Source of the DNA: Cylindrodendrum hubeiense
Taxonomy: Eukaryota > Ascomycota > Sordariomycetes > Hypocreales > Nectriaceae
Assembly: GCA_014621425.1 (NCBI GenBank)
Contig: JAANBB010000002.1
Coordinates: 437,001 to 501,000, forward strand
Direction of reading: 5' to 3'
Length of the DNA: 64,000 nucleotides
The position numbers were made by a program, and so were the translations under genes. Under the pieces are notes generated by a model. The model did not search any database. It was given only the letters and a program-made list of their open reading frames with translations, and was not told the DNA's origin. Numbering within the stretch: the first letter of the stretch is position 1; every line of letters starts with the position of its first letter. Positions 24,214-35,558 of this stretch are shown here, piece by piece.

Positions 24214-25383
24214 TTCGAGATCAACAGCGTGGAAAACAAAGGAACAAGAGCTTGAATGGCTTCCGCTGTGAAATCAATGCTCACTGGCAAAGCTCGAGGT
24301 GGAAATACAAACAAAAAAGACGAAACTATAGGTAGTCGGAGCAAGCTCCTGCACGGACGGGCAAGACGCATTCGGGCGCTTGGACCGCATTAGGACGGCT
24401 TGAGACGGAAGCATTGGGACAAATTGGCATGAAAGCATTGGGCCCGTTGGGAGCTTCACAGAGCTCGTTAGCTCTACAGCTCTGCAGCTGAGTGAAATGA
24501 GAGTTTGACCGAATGCAGGCCAAGCGTAGGTAGCAGATCGATCGTGGATGACAACCCAAGCCGGATCTAGAGCCAAGGAATGCGGAGACGCGGAATGCAG
24601 AGCGACCGACCAGGAATGCAGAGGCGAGGAATGTTCCGTCAAGGTTCCCGGATCAACTCGCCCCGCTTAGACGACCCAAGCCACGACTAGCTTCATCCAC
24701 GGCGAGGCGCCAGATCGGGAACAATACGCCGCAGGCGATCGGCCCAGAGACGACGAATTCAATCGACAACTAACGAGTCTAGAGTTGACAAAGCCGGGAG
24801 GAAGGTTCCATACCTTCCTGTTTTGGTTTTCATGTACGGTGAATGAGAAAGCGTTGCGGAGGTCTCTCCACGATCCAGCCGTCGAATTCTCCTGCAAAGG
24901 TCCCGTTGACAATCGGGTCTTGATATTACGCATTATTAAGCTTCCCTACCGGGACCAGAGTGTGGCAGTCATTATGCTAGTACTTACGGGGGACGCGATG
25001 GTCTAGATTAGGTCCTCACTAGTTGTACTGGCCACCCCCAAGAAATCAAACTTTACACATCAACGAAATGTACGCCAAGTATCGCGCCGTCTGGGGACTC
25101 GTGAAGTTCTCGCCCTGGTCTGTGGCTAGTGAATTCGACGCCTGGAAGAAACTGAGGGTTTGATCAGCCCCACTGGAGTGACAGGCGGAGGGCTGACGGA
25201 TATATCATGAAGGCCAAGGAAGGCATGGATTTCGAAATCATCAGCCTCAATCACTTCTCTCCTTTGGTTTTCCACCTGCCTCCAACATTTTGATTATCAT
25301 TGTTGAACACTCCTTCTTTTCTAAACTATTTCAAACTTCAACAAACTTGTTGTCGAGTGTAAAGCTTCAGCTTACTAGCCACC
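24214..25383. promoter_or_regulatory. Divergent promoter of gtb3 and uge3
   Basis: Nearly 1.2 kb between two divergent GAG genes. Stretches of pyrimidine-rich sequence (about 25,250-25,350) precede the uge3 start, and the start itself sits in a textbook Kozak context (GCCACCATGG at 25378-25387). In A. fumigatus the GAG genes respond to the developmental regulators StuA and MedA; no specific site was verified here. Confidence 0.55.
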
Positions 25384-26709
25384 ATGGCCACGCACTCCAA
25401 TCCCACTCAGGAAGAGGACCACATTTCCTCTCTCTCGTCTTCAGCCTCTTCCATCTCGCTCTCCGGTTCCTCGGCCGCCACCAGCCACGATTCTGAATTC
25501 AACAACAACAATGCCGTCAATGCGAGATCGCCATCCTCTGCTGGCAGCTTTATTCTCGTCACTGGTGGTCTTGGTTATATCGGATCTCACACTTCCCTGG
25601 AACTCTTGAAGGCCGGGTACAATGTCATCATTGTCGATGATCTCAGCAACAGCTTCCACAGCGTCTTCACCCGCGTACGACAGCTCGCTGAGAAATATTG
25701 CAAGGAGAATCACCGCACCGTACCCCAGCTTCATTTCCACAAAGTCGACTACCGCAGCAAGTCGATGCGTTTCCTTTTGGAATCATACTCGGATTTCGTT
25801 GCTACTGAGACATCTGCTGAACTGACACGACAGTCCCGAATTTCCGGCGTTATTCACTTCGCTGCTTACAAGTCTGTCTCCGACTCTATTGAGAGACCTA
25901 TTCAATACTATCGTAACAATGTCTGCGGTCTTGTTGATCTGGTTGAGCTTCTCGGCAAACATAATATCCGAAACTTTGTGTTCTCGTCCTCCGCTACTGT
26001 TTATGGAACTAAGGCTGATGAGGGACACCCTCTCAAGGAGGAAGATCTCGTCCATCACCCCGAAGAGTACGTTGATGAGAACGGCCAGAATCAAGTGAGG
26101 ATGCCACAGGTTACCGGGCTGCTAAGCCCATATGCTCGGTCCAAGTACTTCTGCGAGGCCATCCTCGCTGATATCGCCTATTCAAACCCAGCTTGGAGAA
26201 TCGTTGCTCTCCGCTACTTCAACCCCATTGGATGCGACTCATCTGGAGTTCTCGGCGAGGACCCCAAGGGCGTGCCAACCAACCTGTTCCCCGTCATTAC
26301 ACAAGTTTTGACTGGACAGCGTGAACAGCTAGATATCTTCGGATCCGATTGGGACACACGCGATGGCACTGCTATCCGTGATTTCATCCACGTCTCCGAT
26401 CTGGCTAGAGGACATATTGCGGCCCTAGGCGCTCCTATCAACGAGCCTTTCCGCACCTTTAACCTGGGCACCGGAAATGGCACCACTGTCAGAGAGGCCG
26501 TGGATAGTCTGCAAGCAGCCTCAAAAAAGAACATCCCCGTCATTATGGCCCCCAGAAGGGAGGGTGATGTCGGATCATGCGTTGCCGCCAATGCACGAGC
26601 AACAAAGGAGCTTGGCTGGAAAGCGACAGAGAGCACCAACCAGTGTGCTACCGACCTTTGGAACTTCGTTTCCAAAACGCATGGAGCTGAGACACCTTTG
26701 CGATCCTAA
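25384..26709 (+). CDS. uge3: UDP-glucose/UDP-GlcNAc 4-epimerase (Uge3-like)
   Basis: Cytosolic short-chain dehydrogenase-type epimerase interconverting UDP-Glc/UDP-Gal and UDP-GlcNAc/UDP-GalNAc, the sugar donors for galactosaminogalactan. Intronless, 441 residues. A low-complexity Ser-rich N-terminal extension of about 53 residues precedes the NAD-binding motif GGLGYIG (61-67). The active site shows SSSATVYG and YARSK (Tyr about 250, with Lys four residues on). RYFNPIGCD, RDGTAIRDFIHVSDLA and FNLGTGNG are standard for the family. The long N-terminus and insertions are what distinguish Uge3-type enzymes from the housekeeping Uge5 type, and the locus agrees. Divergent from gtb3. The product must be made in quantity for GAG; its strong Kozak start fits. 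Confidence 0.9.
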   Translation: MATHSNPTQEEDHISSLSSSASSISLSGSSAATSHDSEFNNNNAVNARSPSSAGSFILVTGGLGYIGSHTSLELLKAGYNVIIVDDLSNSFHSVFTRVRQLAEKYCKENHRTVPQLHFHKVDYRSKSMRFLLESYSDFVATETSAELTRQSRISGVIHFAAYKSVSDSIERPIQYYRNNVCGLVDLVELLGKHNIRNFVFSSSATVYGTKADEGHPLKEEDLVHHPEEYVDENGQNQVRMPQVTGLLSPYARSKYFCEAILADIAYSNPAWRIVALRYFNPIGCDSSGVLGEDPKGVPTNLFPVITQVLTGQREQLDIFGSDWDTRDGTAIRDFIHVSDLARGHIAALGAPINEPFRTFNLGTGNGTTVREAVDSLQAASKKNIPVIMAPRREGDVGSCVAANARATKELGWKATESTNQCATDLWNFVSKTHGAETPLRS

Positions 26710-28115
26710 AAATACCGGATGCGATGTGTGAAATTGGTTCCGCAATCTACACTGCAAAGGCTATTGCCGACATTCGAGAGTGTCAAGTTGAGCATTCTAC
26801 GTATGGTTCTGTGTTTAAGTTTTGTTGGCTGGGCATTTCCTAGAGTGATATGGATGCAATTACTTGGTTGGAGTTACATATCGAGCATCTAAGAATGAAC
26901 AAACGCAGAGTGGAAACAGATTGGGCCAAGATTGAAAAAGCCGGGAAAAAAACAAGAAAAAAAGAAGCTTCAAATACGTTCATTGACAGAACAATGGTTC
27001 CTAGGATATACCAATCAAATTAACACTAATATACTCTCTTTAAGTGTATCTCCCCTCTGCCCATTCACATTAGGTTTGGAAAATATGTCATGGTGACTTA
27101 AGAGAAGGGAGACTTAATCTCCTCTCGTGACGCTTCTCGGGATGGGCGACTGGAATGCCAATTGCCCAAACCAGGATAGTGTATTTCCATGATATCATTG
27201 TGCCGTCCATCCGATTAGTGCAGTGCACAAATTCGTACCCCACTGAAACTTCAAGCTGTGGAAAGTTACCTTAGTCGTGGCTGAAAATACGCGACTTTTT
27301 AAGTCTCCTAGATCGCGGCTAAGAAATCATATCCTGTGGGAAGCCTCGCCTCTGAGGCCAGCGTCCCGGACAGCCGAGCCCATCAACACCAACGAAAAGT
27401 GATCCGAGAATGAATAACTGCACAAGCATCAGCTAACCGGGTTGAATCGGCGACAACCTTGCCTAGGTGTGGATTGTTGTTAAAAGCGCATGACATGTGA
27501 TAGCGCGAGATATCTTACCCAACTTAGCCATGAATCCACGTTTTATCACCTCTGTCTGCACCGTTCTGAAAGTCGAGGTTTTTACATGCTAATGATGATA
27601 TGGTGAATGAAAATTATGATCTGCAGTGTATTTCTACTCTAGATGTTAGATGGTATTGCCCGTCAATGACTTTTATCCACGGAATATCATGGCCACGTTG
27701 TGCCTACCCTAGAGTCGATTACCTTTCCCCTGCTCCATGAATGGGCCGTATTCATATCTCTTCGCTCTACTCTGCTACCTTTACTAAATTTTGGTTATCA
27801 ATTTTATAGATTTAAATGCACCTACACTTTCTTTTATTGGTCATGACCCTTATTCGCGTCCAATTCCACGTCATGTTTCATGTTATAAGCGTTGAACACT
27901 TCTCAGCAAACGCCAATATTTTGCGCCTATCACATCAAAAGCCGATGTCAATGGCATCATCTAAAATTGAAAGGAAGACCTGTTATTCGACAATGGTGTG
28001 CAATGAAATGTTTAAGTATTATCGAAACTCACAACGCTTCGGAAGTCAAGAACATAGAGAAACAAAAAGAACGAACATCAAATACATCCACAAAAGTGAA
28101 GCTTAAGAAGTCCTC
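26710..28115. other. Intergenic, place where sph3/ega3 would be looked for
   Basis: About 1.4 kb downstream of uge3. I looked on both strands for GH135 (spherulin-4) or GH114 coding and saw none. The sequence has many stops in every frame. Small frames around 27816-28191 have no family resemblance. Confidence 0.45.
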
Positions 28116-28419
28116 AGCGTTGAAGGCGATTGCATCGTTCTATGATAAGACAAAGACAACACGTTTCTTCCCAATCACTTTGTCGCAATGAATCTTGAAC
28201 AAGTGTCCATCTAGCCAGACCCCAGTGACATTTCCTTCAGATATCTTGTTTTAAAATTCGTCTTTGTCGTCTCCAGTTTCCCATGATCCAGTTTCGGAAT
28301 ACCAAATAACCTCGTAGGTGGAGAGGCACCGTTGCTGCTAATATTGCTAGGCTTTAGAAGAGACGCATAATAAGAGTCTTAGGTCTTTTGTGTCGATGTA
28401 TTTACGGTGTTGCTTGCCG

Positions 28420-28911
28420 TTATAAAGCGTCGTCCACTTCATTGGATTCTTTGCGAGCGAAGCCAACACCCAGACCCACTCCCAAGGGAATGGCAATGAT
28501 AAGACAAAGTCCGACGACGGCGAACTTTTTCCACAGTGGCCATCGTTCTTTGACCGTCTGGCCGTCCGAGACGTCTTCTAATTCTGGCATGCCTGGCAAT
28601 TCTCGACTTCCTCTAGGGAAGTCGAGGCCAAAAGAATAGGCACCCGTGGTGACCGGCGGGGAGGGAAGTCGTGGCGTTCGGCGGACGACACGGAGAAAGG
28701 TAGGTGTAAAAGTATTGCGATCCCAACAGGAAGTTGGCCTTGTGATGACTGTGAAATGAATGGGTGCTAATCGAAGAAGGAAAATTTCCTGCCGCTCGCT
28801 CTTTACAATGAATGTATCTTGGGACACGGTACAAAAGACCACACGCCTGGATCGCTCTCCTTGGCGCTGACGATTGATGATAATGAAAGACTGCACCCGA
28901 TGGCGCGACAC
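28420..28911 (-). CDS. Short type II membrane-anchor protein, possible ega3 remnant or unknown small gene
   Basis: The C-terminal 80 residues of this frame look genuinely coding: a Pro/Ser-rich cytosolic stretch (PRLPSPPVTTGAYSF), an acidic segment (ELPGMPELEDVSD), the basic stop-transfer ERWPLWKK, and one strong membrane span (FAVVGLCLIIAIPLGVGLGVGF) followed by only about ten residues to the stop. That is the N-terminal anchor layout of a type II membrane glycosidase with the extracellular domain missing. In A. fumigatus, Ega3 is a membrane-anchored GH114 galactosaminidase encoded in this same cluster, so a truncated ega3 is one explanation. Alternatively it is a small unrelated membrane protein whose last exon lies at about 28250-28330 on the minus strand. 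The upstream start is uncertain; the first ~70 residues look non-coding. Confidence 0.45.
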   Translation of the reverse strand: MSRHRVQSFIIINRQRQGERSRRVVFCTVSQDTFIVKSERQEIFLLRLAPIHFTVITRPTSCWDRNTFTPTFLRVVRRTPRLPSPPVTTGAYSFGLDFPRGSRELPGMPELEDVSDGQTVKERWPLWKKFAVVGLCLIIAIPLGVGLGVGFARKESNEVDDAL

Positions 28912-29922
28912 AGCAGAGATCTAGGTCAAAATGCTCCGGGCAAGGGCACTACTTTGTACGCATCTGGAGTAGGGATTGGCGCTTAAGTTTGAATGCGGCG
29001 CCAATAACGAGCTTCCATGAAGCTCATACTCAAGACAGCTCCCCCCTAGCGTCGATGCTGGTCTCGATGTGCCTCCGCTTGGGTTATGAAATACGCCACC
29101 GAGGCTAAGCTAGCGAAGGTTCGAGAGCAACCAGTCGAAGATGGCCTTCGGAAACAGCACAGTGGCGCAGGTGAGATGACTTCCCTGCAAATCTGACTGC
29201 ATTCCAGAGCTATCGATTTTGTCACTGCCACGGCAACATCCAGATTTCCGGATGCGGCCCGAGTAATGATTGACTCTAAGCCACCGGCGTGCGACAGCTC
29301 GGTCCTCTTGTCTCAGGGCTCGTCGAGGCCACGGAGTGATCCACCTCAACACCAAAAACAGTGACTTGTTTAGGTACATGCCGGGACTCGATGCTCATCC
29401 CACGCATCCGAATACCCCCTTCTTCCGGGTGTCCGTCTAACTGGAGCTACAACCAAACGCAGCCAGCCCAAAGACGCCTAGACCCCTGGATCTTGGATAG
29501 CTAACGGCGATTGTACCCATATGGTGCTGGAGCTGCTGCGGGGTTCGTGACGGATTTGGCTTGCTAGAGCTGTGATCCTTCCAGAATGGGTCACCCATGC
29601 CCACACGTCGGAGAGCCCGTCTCTGGCCATTTCACCCTTTTCGTGCTGCAAGCGGGCTTGCGGTGGCGAGAGTCCTCTCCTGTTCGATATTTGTATGAGC
29701 GACATTTGCCAATTTTGACGGTATCTCCTCCAACCATCCATTCAATTGTCTTTCTATCAGGTCATCCCGAAAGACTCAGCCTCCGAGGTTGCTCCTTTCT
29801 TCCCCTTCTAGTTTTCCCTATTTCGTATACGCGGTACGTTCATTAATTTGAATTCGAGACTTTGTAAGATTCGTCGTCACATTTCCTCCTACTTGTTCCA
29901 AGTTCGGACCCCCAACGAAGCG
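28912..29922. promoter_or_regulatory. Upstream region of agd3
   Basis: About 1 kb before the agd3 start with no supported gene. The last 170 bases are rich in pyrimidines (for example CCTTTCTTCCCCTTCTAGTT at about 29792), as in highly expressed fungal promoters. Confidence 0.5.
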
Positions 29923-32900
29923 ATGCGGTATATCGCCGTCGCCATCGCTGCCCTCAGCGCTCTGAGGGTCAGTGATGCCGCCTCCATGTGTAACCCGAGT
30001 GTTACCGGCATGGACACCGCCGACCGACCGAGACACACGAATAAAATCTTCAACGGTGATTTTGGCAATGGTCTCGACGGGTTCAACACCAGCGGTTCCG
30101 TGGAGCATATTCCTCTAGCCGGCCAAGACGGTTGCGAGGACAGCGATGGTGTCATTCAGATGATAGCCGTGCCGAAAGATGAGCAGTCACAATCTGTCCA
30201 CCCTACGGATTCTTCAGATTCTTCAGAGACGGGGGGTGTCGAGAAGCGAGACACCATCACCAGTAGCAGTGTCAGCACCGATATCAAGAGTTTAACTGTC
30301 GGCACCAACTATACCGTCGAGTTTTTCTACTACGTTGTGTATAGCCCAAAGGCCAACATCTGCCGAATCCAGGCCTACTGGGACAACCTCAGCATCGGCA
30401 ACTCGAGCTATTTCCCTGCTGTCCTGATTATTGGTGGTGACTGGGTGGAGTTCAACGCAACGGCCACTGCTACCAAAACCACCGGGACCCTCAAGCTGGT
30501 AATCGCCTGCAGCACCGGCACCGCTCAGGTTTATATCGATGACATTTCGGCAACCAAGAAGGCTGTTGCATCGAGCTCTACCACCAGCTCTACCACTGTC
30601 AAGGCGACCTCCTCCACCGCCACTTCTAAGCCTACGTCCACCGGCACGAGTACCCAAATCAATGTTGCTGCTAATGCAGCTTTTGTCAGCGTCTCAGCCA
30701 CCTCGAGTTCTGGGTCTTCAACAACGTCTAAGTCGACCACTGTCACATCCTCCAGTGCCGGCTCGACCAGTACGGCACCTTCCATCACTACGGTGTCCAG
30801 ACCAACCACTACCACCTCGGCCGGTGCTGGTGCAGCCGCTGTGGCCATTGCTGCAGCTTCCAGTGCTGCGGCTTCCAGTGCTGCAGCTTCCAGTGCTGGC
30901 TCGTCCAGCTCGAGCAGTGCTGCTGGTGGTGTTGGGTTGACCACTGTGGTGGGTGCTGTGTCTAGCGCAGCAGGTGGTGTTTCCAGTGCAGCAACGAGTG
31001 TGGCCGGTGCTGTGTCTAGTGCGGCGGGTGTTGCATCGAGTGCAGCGGCGAGTGCAGCGGCGAGTGCAGCGGGTGCTGTGTCCAGTGCTGCTAGTAGCGT
31101 GGCTTCTGGTCTTACTGCCAGCGGCTCTTCCAGCTCAGCCGCCAGTTCATCCACCTCAAGCTCAAGCAATGCAGGTGATGCAACTGTGGACAGCACCGTC
31201 CTCATCATTGCCGCAGACAGTGATACCGCTTCTACTGCAAGCCTGGGCCTTCTTAGTTACGGCATTCCCTACGAGATTGTGATTAGAGGCTCGGCGGGTC
31301 CGCTGCCTTCGCTAAACTCGTCATCAACTCAAGGCAACTATGGTTCTATCATCATCATGTCCTCCATTGCTGTATCAAGCAGCAGTGGCTGGGGAAGTGC
31401 CCTCACGGACGATCAGTGGACTGCCCTCTATACGTACCAGACCTCCTTCAACGTGCGCATGGTCCGTCTCAACGAGTATCCCGGTAGTGAATTTGGCACT
31501 ACTCCTGTCGGCCCTGGATGTTGTGACGGCTTACTGGATCAGACCATCAGCTTTACCGACGTCAGCGACTTTCCTACGGCAAATATCAACAAGTAAGTCT
31601 GCTTAATGTAAAATCCCATACTTTACTCAGCTAATCCTGTTTTAGAAATGCTGGAGTTTCCACGCTTGGTCTCTGGCACGTTCCTGCCACGATCACCGAC
31701 ACAAGCACCACAAAGCAAGTCGCCAAGTTTGGAATCACCACAGGCTTCACCTCTGATTCGGTTGCTGGTGTCATCAACAACTTCAGCGACGGCCGTGAGC
31801 AATTCGTTTGGTTTATTGGCTGGGCTCCTGCATGGTCCCTGACGTCCAACTTTCTTCAACACGCTCACATCCACTGGATGACCCGCGGTCTCTTCCTTGG
31901 CAAGCGCAAGATCCACCTGAGTTGCCAGATCGATGATGTTCAACTTGCAACGGAGCTATACTACCCCGCCAATAGCCCTGACTTTAAGATCGAGGTCGCT
32001 GATCTTGAAGCTCATGTCACTTGGCAGAAAAACCTTGCCGGCCGTTTACCTGCAGGATCAGAATTCTGGCTCGAGTTTGGCCACAACGGCAACGGTGACA
32101 TCATCGATGCAACTCTTAATGATACGAATAGTATCTGCAACCCCGAAGACGCTGTTTATTATGATATGCCCAATGGCACCGCCCTCGAGTTTCAAAAAGA
32201 TCTCGGCACTGGCGTGGATATTTGGCCTACCGGCTATGAGACATACTCCTGGTCCAAGGCTTGTGCTGGGATGGATGAGTTTTCTGCTTGGTTCAAGGAT
32301 TCCGGTAACCTCAATCAGTTTGCTCATGTCTCTCACACCTTCTCTCATCTCAGTCTAAATAACGCCACCACCCACGATGCCACGCGAGAGATCAAATTCA
32401 ACCAGGCTTGGCTCACACAGGTTGGCATTGACCAGGCCACCAAGTGGTCTCCTCATGGCATCATTCCTCCCGCAATTACGGGCTTACACAATGGAGATGC
32501 TATCAAAGCCTGGATGGACAATGGTATTATATATGTTGTTGGCGATAACACACGTCCTGTCCTCCGAAACACGGACAACCCCTACTGGCCTCTGATCAGC
32601 ACGGTTGCGGCCAACGGCTATGCTGGACTGACCATCGTCCCTCGATTCTCCACTGCTATTTATTTCAACTGCCACACAATGGAGTGTACCCTCAATGAGT
32701 GGATCGCTACCTCCGCGGGCAAGGGCACGTACTTTGACCTCCTCGCCAGCTCAAAGGCATCTACTGTCCGCAACCTGCTCGCGCTCCAGTCGGATCCTTA
32801 TATGTTCCATCAGGCCAATATGCACCAGACTACCGTTGACTCCATCACTATTGGTACGCAGACTGGCAAGATGTCACTGGTTTCATCATGGACCGAGACT

Positions 32901-33242
32901 ATGGTTCAGGAGATGATGCGCTTGACCAATTGGCCTATGACTTCACTGACGCATGACAATATTGCTCATTACTTTCTCGACCGCAAGACTTTAGATGGCT
33001 GCAACGCGAAGCTATCTTACACTTATTCTAGCGATGGCAACTCTGTCAAGGCTGTGACTGTCACTGCGGATGGAAATAAATGCGCTGTTCCTGTCCCCGT
33101 CACTATCCCCTCCGGCTCGGCAACTGCATCTGGAGGGTCACTCACCTCTGACGTGGTTGGCTCTGAGCCTCCTATCCAGTGGGTAACCCTTGCGGGCTCG
33201 CCTGTTACACTCACTCTTAGTTCCCCTGTTTCTATTGGTTAG
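29923..33242 (+). CDS. agd3: Secreted galactosaminogalactan deacetylase (Agd3-like, CE18) with extra N-terminal domain
   Basis: Secreted enzyme that removes acetyl groups from GalNAc in galactosaminogalactan, making the polymer cationic and adhesive. Start 29923 is chosen because it gives a signal peptide (MRYIAVAIAALSALRVSDA); an in-frame Met at 29848 would bury it. Two exons, 29923-31592 and 31646-33242, total about 1,088 residues. Order: signal peptide; a jelly-roll-like domain (~25-213) beginning IFNGDFGNGLDGF and ending AQVYIDDIS; a Ser/Thr/Ala-rich linker (~214-420); then the Agd3 core starting DSTVLIIAADSD, with the metal-site motifs QIDDV (~651) and HTFSHL (~786). The core contains the CBM87 and CE18 regions. 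The A. fumigatus enzyme is known to me as roughly 800 residues, so the N-terminal domain plus linker looks additional. All catalytic motifs seem intact. Confidence 0.88.
30566..31180 (+). repeat. Ala/Ser/Thr low-complexity repeat region in agd3
   Basis: Coding low-complexity DNA. Between about 30840 and 31110 variants of GCTGCAGCTTCCAGTGCT and AGTGCAGCGGCG recur in tandem, giving runs of SSAA/AASS. It forms the linker between the N-terminal domain and the deacetylase core and is probably O-mannosylated. Such repeats often vary in copy number between strains. Confidence 0.8.
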
Positions 33243-33980
33243 CGCACTTGCATTGGTTGTTGGGAGGAGAGGATATATAAACCACAATATTCCCTATAGT
33301 AATATAATCTAGTTTCATCAATGTTTGTACTGTAATAGACCTAGTGTTGGCTGTCGGCTTCAGCTTGCCCCAAACGCGCCAAGGTTCCAGCAAAGTCACT
33401 CTAGAGGCGGCAGACTGTTGCGAAGATAATTGCGCTGACAGCACCCGCGGGATGTTGGGTGATTAATCAATATCCACAAGTGTGCTGTGATGCGCAAGAC
33501 CATATCTGTCAAGACCAACGACGAAATATCGCTTCCCCGTGGGTCGCTTTTGCCCTTCGTAACGTAGCCAATGGACAGCGGGTAAGCATGCAACACTGCA
33601 ACACGTCTCCACGCGTGGCCAACCGCGTCGTGGGATTTGTCAAACCCCGACGCGCCAGTCCGCGTTGAATTACGGTGCGACAAAATTGCGGGGCGGAGCA
33701 AGCCGCTTCCGACGTCCTAGACTGGCCTGATTATCTTCCCCAGCTCGTGGGGAGGAAAAAAGCCCAACATAAAAGAGTCAGCCGTCGTCTCTACGACAGC
33801 GCTTCATTTTGGCTGACAGCGTCACTGTATATTCGGCATCTTTGATCCTCAGTCCTCAACTCGACCTCTGTCTTTCCCGCCACCTCTCCAGCTGCGTCGG
33901 CCATTCCCGCCCCTATATTTGCCCCTGGTTCCTAGTTAGCGTGCCAAGCATCCATTCCACAGTGCACGGCGTCCTCCATC
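33243..33980. promoter_or_regulatory. agd3 3' flank and erg24 upstream region
   Basis: 738 bases between two plus-strand genes. The erg24 side (about 33790-33970) is pyrimidine-rich. No separate gene was supported. Confidence 0.45.
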
Positions 33981-35558
33981 ATGGCTACTCTAAAGCAACA
34001 ATATGAATTTGGCGGCCCGTAAGTCAAGACATGATTGAGTATTTGAGTGCTTTGACTCCGTTGTGCTGACAATGACACGCTCTCAATAGTATAGGTGCGA
34101 TAGGCATCGTCTTCGGCCTCCCCATACTGATGAACGTCCTCTTCCTTGGCTGCAACGATATCTCAGGCTGTCCTCCGCCCTCTTTGCTAGATCCTCGCAC
34201 ACTTACTTGGGACAAGCTAAAGTCCGAAATTCCATGGCCTGAAGATGGCATCTGGGGCTTTTGTAGCTGGAAAGCCACTGGCTGGTTGGCCGCCTACTAC
34301 CTTCTCAGCTTGATTCTATATCGAGTGCTGCCCGCCAACGAGGTATATGGCACGAAGTTGCGCGAGTCTGGCCGCCCTCTCAAGTATCGCTTCAATGGTA
34401 AGCCGTCACGGCCTGAGGTACCTTGATATATAATTGTTCAAGTATTGATGCATTGTTCTAGCCTTCCACGCCACAATGGTCCAGTTCACCGGTTGCGCTG
34501 TCGGGACGTACCTGCATGGGGCTGATTTTGTTGTATGGACATTCATCTCGGAGAACTACCTGCAGTTGCTGGCGGCAAATATCATCCTTGCCTACGCCAT
34601 CTCCATCTACGTGTACATCAGTAGCTTCAGCGTCAAGCACGGTAATGCGGATCTGCGTGAGCTGGCCAAGGGCGGCCATACTGGTAACCTCATTTACGAC
34701 TTCTTCATCGGACGCGAGCTCAACCCCCGCATCATCCTTCCTTTGATTGGAGAAATTGACATCAAAGCCTGGCTGGAGATGCGCCCTGGTCTCACTGGAT
34801 GGGCTCTTCTGGACTTTGCCTTCATCGCGAAGCAGTACCGTACCTACGGCTACGTTTCGGATAGCATCATTGTCGTTGCCCTGGTCCAGTCCTACTATGT
34901 CCTCGAGGGCCAGTATGCTGAGGCTGGCCTCTTGGGAATGATGGATATTACTACGGATGGATTGGGATTCATGCTGAGTTTTGGCGACATCGTCTGGGTG
35001 CCATTCCTCTACTCCACCCAATGCCGTTATCTCTCCACCTATCCGGTCCACCTGGGATGGCCTGCCGTTGCGGTCATCGGGGCCGTATTTTCAACTGGCT
35101 TGTACATTTTCAGAGCCACCAACTCTCAAAAGAATCTCTTCCGTACCAACCCCAGTCACCCGGCTGTTGTCAACATGCCTTACATCCAAACCAAGAGGGG
35201 AACCAGACTTCTCACCGGTGGCTGGTGGGGTAGGGCCCGCCACATGAACTACTTTGGAGATTGGGTGCAGTCCCTGCCCTTCTGTCTGCCCACAGGAATT
35301 GCTGGTTATCTTATTCTCCCAGCGGGAACTGCTTTGACCGGTGTGGGTCTCTCGAAGATGCTTGACGGCCGCGAGGTGGTCCAGGACGGCGCGGCCGGGT
35401 GGGGTATGCTCTTCACCTACTTCTATTCCGCCTGGTTTGGCTTTTTATTGATTCATCGTGAGCGGAGGGATGATGCTGCTTGTACCGAGAAGTATGGCGA
35501 CGACTGGGAGACGTATAAGAAGACAGTGAGGTGGAGGATTATTCCCAAAGTCTACTAG
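33981..35558 (+). CDS. erg24: Sterol C-14 reductase (Erg24 family)
   Basis: ER membrane enzyme reducing the C14=C15 double bond after lanosterol demethylation in ergosterol synthesis, using NADPH. Three exons: 33981-34018, 34090-34397 and 34462-35558, with introns of 71 and 64 bases. The first exon encodes only 12 residues (MATLKQQYEFGG) plus two bases. About eight or nine membrane spans are visible. The family signatures are present: RELNPR, and TRLLTGGWWGRARHMNYFGDW (positions about 35200-35260); the ending YGDDWETYKKTVRWRIIPKVY is typical of the sterol reductase family including lamin-B-receptor-like proteins. The C24(28) reductase Erg4 is the main alternative; the ending and RELNPR context favour C-14 reductase. 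This enzyme is the target of morpholine fungicides. No defect seen. Confidence 0.88.

Noticed and set aside
24274..24642. 122-residue minus-strand frame upstream of gtb3
   Set aside because: Low-information sequence in the divergent promoter; it overlaps the gtb3 5' region and has no splice link that helps.
30531..31208. 225-residue minus-strand frame opposite agd3
   Set aside because: Made only of Ala/Leu/Glu/Val runs; it is the mirror of the Ala/Ser/Thr repeat in the agd3 linker.
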